Assembly (NCBI RefSeq): GCF_014207855.1
Contig: NZ_JACHKZ010000012.1
Location: 50,744-114,743 of the forward strand
Reading direction: 5' to 3'
DNA: 64,000 nt
DNA from: Comamonas odontotermitis
GTDB lineage: Bacteria; Pseudomonadota; Gammaproteobacteria; Burkholderiales; Burkholderiaceae_C
Numbering within the stretch: position 1 is the first letter of the stretch; every line of letters begins with the position of its first letter. A program made the translations under genes and the position numbers. A model generated the notes under the pieces. That model saw only the letters and a program-made list of their open reading frames with translations. It made no database searches and was not told the DNA's origin. This document shows, piece by piece, positions 62,580-64,000 of this stretch.

Positions 62580-63623
62580 ATGACCGCTGACGAAATCCGC
62601 GCCACATTGACGATTTGCCTGCTGGCATCCTTTGCCGATGGCGAGAAACATGACCGCGAACGCGAGCAGATCCGCCAGGTTGCAGAAGGGCTGGCCGGTG
62701 ACCATCAGGTGAACCTGCCCAGCCTGTACCAGGATGTACTGCTGCGCCGCGTGCAATTGGCCGATGTGCAAGCACAGCTCACCAGTGCTGAATCACGCCA
62801 GTTGGCTTACGAAATGGCCGTGTGCGTGTGCGAGGCCGATGGCCAGACCAGCGCCAAGGAGGAAGCCTTTCTCGCATCGCTGCGGCAGGCCTGGCAGTCC
62901 GGTGGCGGTAGCACCATGGCTGCGACCTCTGCGCCCACCACGCCCAAAACTTTTGAGCGAGATGCCCAAACCATTGCCGAGGCGCCGCTCAGGGCGGCTG
63001 CACCCGAAGGGGCTGTGCCTGTGGCCATCGGCAGCGGCCCGGTTCCGCACCCGGCGGCGGTCGATACCTTGCCCGGCGAAGCCGACCAGCGCCGCCCCAG
63101 CCAGCTGACAGCGGCAGACATGGACAGCAAGATTCTCAAGGCGTCGATTCTGAACGGCGCCATCGAACTGCTGCCCGAGAACCTCTCCACCCTCGCCATC
63201 ATTCCACTGCAGATGCGGCTGGTCTACCAAATTGGCCAGAGCTACGGTTACGAGCTGGACCGTGGCCACATCACGGATCTGCTGGCTGCGCTGGGCGTCG
63301 GCCTGACATCCCAATACCTGGAGCAAGCGGGCCGCAAGCTGCTCGGCGGCCTGCTGGGCAAGGCTGGCAAAGGTCTGTTGGGCGGACTGGGCCGCCAGGC
63401 CGTCAGCAGCGGCATGAGCTTTGCCAGCACCTACGCGCTCGGCCATGTCGCCAACCAGTACTACGCCGGCGGCCGCCAGTTGTCCACCGACATGCTGAAA
63501 AATGCCTACCAGCATGTGATGCAGGACGGACGCGTGCTGCAGGAGCGCTACCTGCCCCAGATGCAGGAAACCGCACGCGGGCTGAATACGGCCAAGATCA
63601 TGCAGATGGTACGGGGTGCCTAA
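62580..63623 (+). CDS. TerB-like domain protein with C-terminal DUF697-like membrane region
   Basis: A 347-residue protein. The N-terminus (ICLLASFADGEKHDREREQIR, about residues 10-30, and CVCEADGQTSAKEEAFLASL near 80-100) looks like a tellurite-resistance TerB-type acidic metal-binding helix bundle. A Pro/Ala-rich linker follows. The C-terminal part (IIPLQMRLVYQIGQSYGYELD, then GRKLLGGLLGKAGKGLLGGLGRQA and FASTYALGHVANQYYAGGR) resembles YcjF/DUF697 proteins, which sit at the membrane. The combination suggests an envelope stress or homeostasis role, but the function is unknown. Confidence 0.8.
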   Translation: MTADEIRATLTICLLASFADGEKHDREREQIRQVAEGLAGDHQVNLPSLYQDVLLRRVQLADVQAQLTSAESRQLAYEMAVCVCEADGQTSAKEEAFLASLRQAWQSGGGSTMAATSAPTTPKTFERDAQTIAEAPLRAAAPEGAVPVAIGSGPVPHPAAVDTLPGEADQRRPSQLTAADMDSKILKASILNGAIELLPENLSTLAIIPLQMRLVYQIGQSYGYELDRGHITDLLAALGVGLTSQYLEQAGRKLLGGLLGKAGKGLLGGLGRQAVSSGMSFASTYALGHVANQYYAGGRQLSTDMLKNAYQHVMQDGRVLQERYLPQMQETARGLNTAKIMQMVRGA

Positions 63624-63673
63624 GAGCCGCTAACGCAACCCAGCAAATCGCAGATTTGCGGTTGAGACTAGGC

Positions 63674-63733
63674 GCCGGGCCGCGTCAGGCCGGGCCGCGT
63701 CAGGCCGGGCCGCTTCAGGCCGGGCCGCGTCAG
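63674..63733. repeat. Tandem repeat A, 15-bp unit, four copies
   Basis: Four adjoining copies of GCCGGGCCGCGTCAG (third copy has CTTCAG). They sit just after the TerB-like gene and after a hairpin GCAAATC/GATTTGC at 63643-63659. Confidence 0.9.
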
Positions 63734-63765
63734 GCGAAGCCGCAGGCAGTACAGACGTACGACAA

Positions 63766-63874
63766 GGCTGGGCGCCCCGGCTAGGCGCCCCCGGCTAGGC
63801 GCCCCCGGCTAGGCGCCCCCGGCTGGGCGCCCCGGCTGGGCGCCCCGGCTAGGCACCTCCGGCTAGGCGCCCCC
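63766..63874. repeat. Tandem repeat B, 13-14-bp unit, eight copies
   Basis: Eight adjoining units of the form GGCTAGGCGCCCCC (five, one degenerate: GGCTAGGCACCTCC) or GGCTGGGCGCCCC (three). Each unit holds GGCGCC, a short palindrome, so the region can form many alternative hairpins. It is followed directly by the dispersed repeat copy and the transposase end. Confidence 0.9.
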
Positions 63875-63899
63875 GACGAAGCAACGACGTATCAAGGGT
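63868..63899. repeat. Dispersed GC-rich repeat (copy 2)
   Basis: CCCCCGACGAAGCAACGACG and its continuation to 63899 match 12787-12817 with two or three differences. Adjoins tandem repeat B. Confidence 0.65.
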
Positions 63900-63922
63900 T
63901 GTGTTAGGTTCTATGTTTTGCG

Positions 63923-64000
63923 TCAAGCGACTTTCGGCAATAGTTGCTCCGGATTAAAGGCGGTCTGGCCTCTCCAAATTGCAAATGCCACTCGTAAAAG
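63923..64000 (-). CDS. C-terminus of a probable IS transposase (partial)
   Basis: On the minus strand a frame open from the window edge reads LLRVAFAIWRGQTAFNPEQL and ends after LPKVA with TGA at 63925-63923. The RVAFAIWRGQ-AFNP wording is familiar from C-termini of IS110-type (transposase_20) proteins, though only 25 residues are visible. The insertion sequence would lie mostly beyond the right edge. Family assignment is tentative. Confidence 0.5.
   Translation of the reverse strand, partial: LLRVAFAIWRGQTAFNPEQLLPKVA

Noticed and set aside
60679..62775. 698-codon open frame antisense to fumA
   Set aside because: High-GC antisense shadow of a clearly conserved fumarase; low-complexity His/Ala/Gly composition and no family features.
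62580..63623. Tellurite resistance operon
   Set aside because: Only one TerB-like domain is present and no terC, terD, terZ or similar gene is near, so a tellurite role is not supported.
63674..63874. Possible CRISPR array
   Set aside because: Units of 13-15 bases are directly joined without unique spacers, and no cas genes are in the window. These are tandem repeats.

Overview
The window reads as chromosome of a GC-rich betaproteobacterium, most probably family Comamonadaceae (Comamonas/Delftia/Acidovorax group). Grounds: a four-cysteine FNR regulator next to hemN, 6S RNA directly after zapA, two Bug-type solute receptors inside catabolic operons, a TetR-controlled paaABCDE/paaK/paaI/paaG set with a stand-alone PaaN, a fused LivM-LivG protein, and GC-rich dispersed repeats. 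No rRNA, tRNA, CRISPR array or prophage was seen. The assignment rests on gene content and recalled family features; no search was run.

Layout. (1) Bases 1-10.8 kb, minus strand: a corrinoid uptake and late cobalamin assembly operon (btuB, cobB, cobU, btuFCD, cobO, bluB, cbiB, cobC) headed by a clear cobalamin riboswitch; genes are mostly overlapping or nearly so. (2) 10.8-11.9 kb: small coiled-coil protein, zapA and 6S RNA. (3) 11.9-15.7 kb: TauE/SafE permease, then hemN and fnr diverging from an FNR box, and a universal stress protein. (4) 15.8-21.9 kb, minus: a malonate operon (GntR regulator, malonyl-CoA decarboxylase, Bug receptor, enoyl-CoA hydratase family protein, malonyl-CoA synthetase). 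(5) 22-29.6 kb: housekeeping and envelope genes (amino-acid binding protein, lgt, dapA, bamC, an Ala-rich lipoprotein, ribosomal oxygenase, SlyD-type isomerase). (6) 29.8-31.6 kb: an exported MORN-repeat/C13 caspase-like protease. (7) 31.9-38.8 kb, plus: a homoprotocatechuate meta-cleavage operon (hpaR, G1, G2, E, Bug receptor, LigA-like and LigB-like dioxygenase subunits, hpaF, hpaH). (8) 38.9-43.8 kb, minus: a Liv-type ABC importer. (9) 44.0-53.0 kb: the phenylacetate pathway. (10) 53.1-63.6 kb: DyP peroxidase, yceH, a GlxA-type regulator, MFS transporter, esterase, both fumarases (class II fumC and class I fumA), and a TerB-like protein. (11) The right end holds GC-rich tandem repeats and the tail of a transposase.

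How the parts connect. Regions 7-9 form an aromatic-acid catabolic island: phenylacetate goes through PaaK, PaaABCDE, PaaG and PaaN, while homoprotocatechuate is ring-cleaved by a two-subunit LigAB-like enzyme and processed by HpaE, F, G and H. A palindrome with core ATTTAA-CYTA-TTAAAT lies over the hpaR start codon and again upstream of the Liv binding-protein gene, so the importer may belong to the HpaR regulon. Not found in the window: hpaBC, hpaI, paaF, paaH, paaJ, and the corrin-ring genes.

The observations I rate highest are the MORN-C13 protease, the shared HpaR-like operator, the LigAB-type dioxygenase in an hpa operon, and a plus-strand terminator with no gene upstream of it between the two fumarase loci (candidate small RNA).
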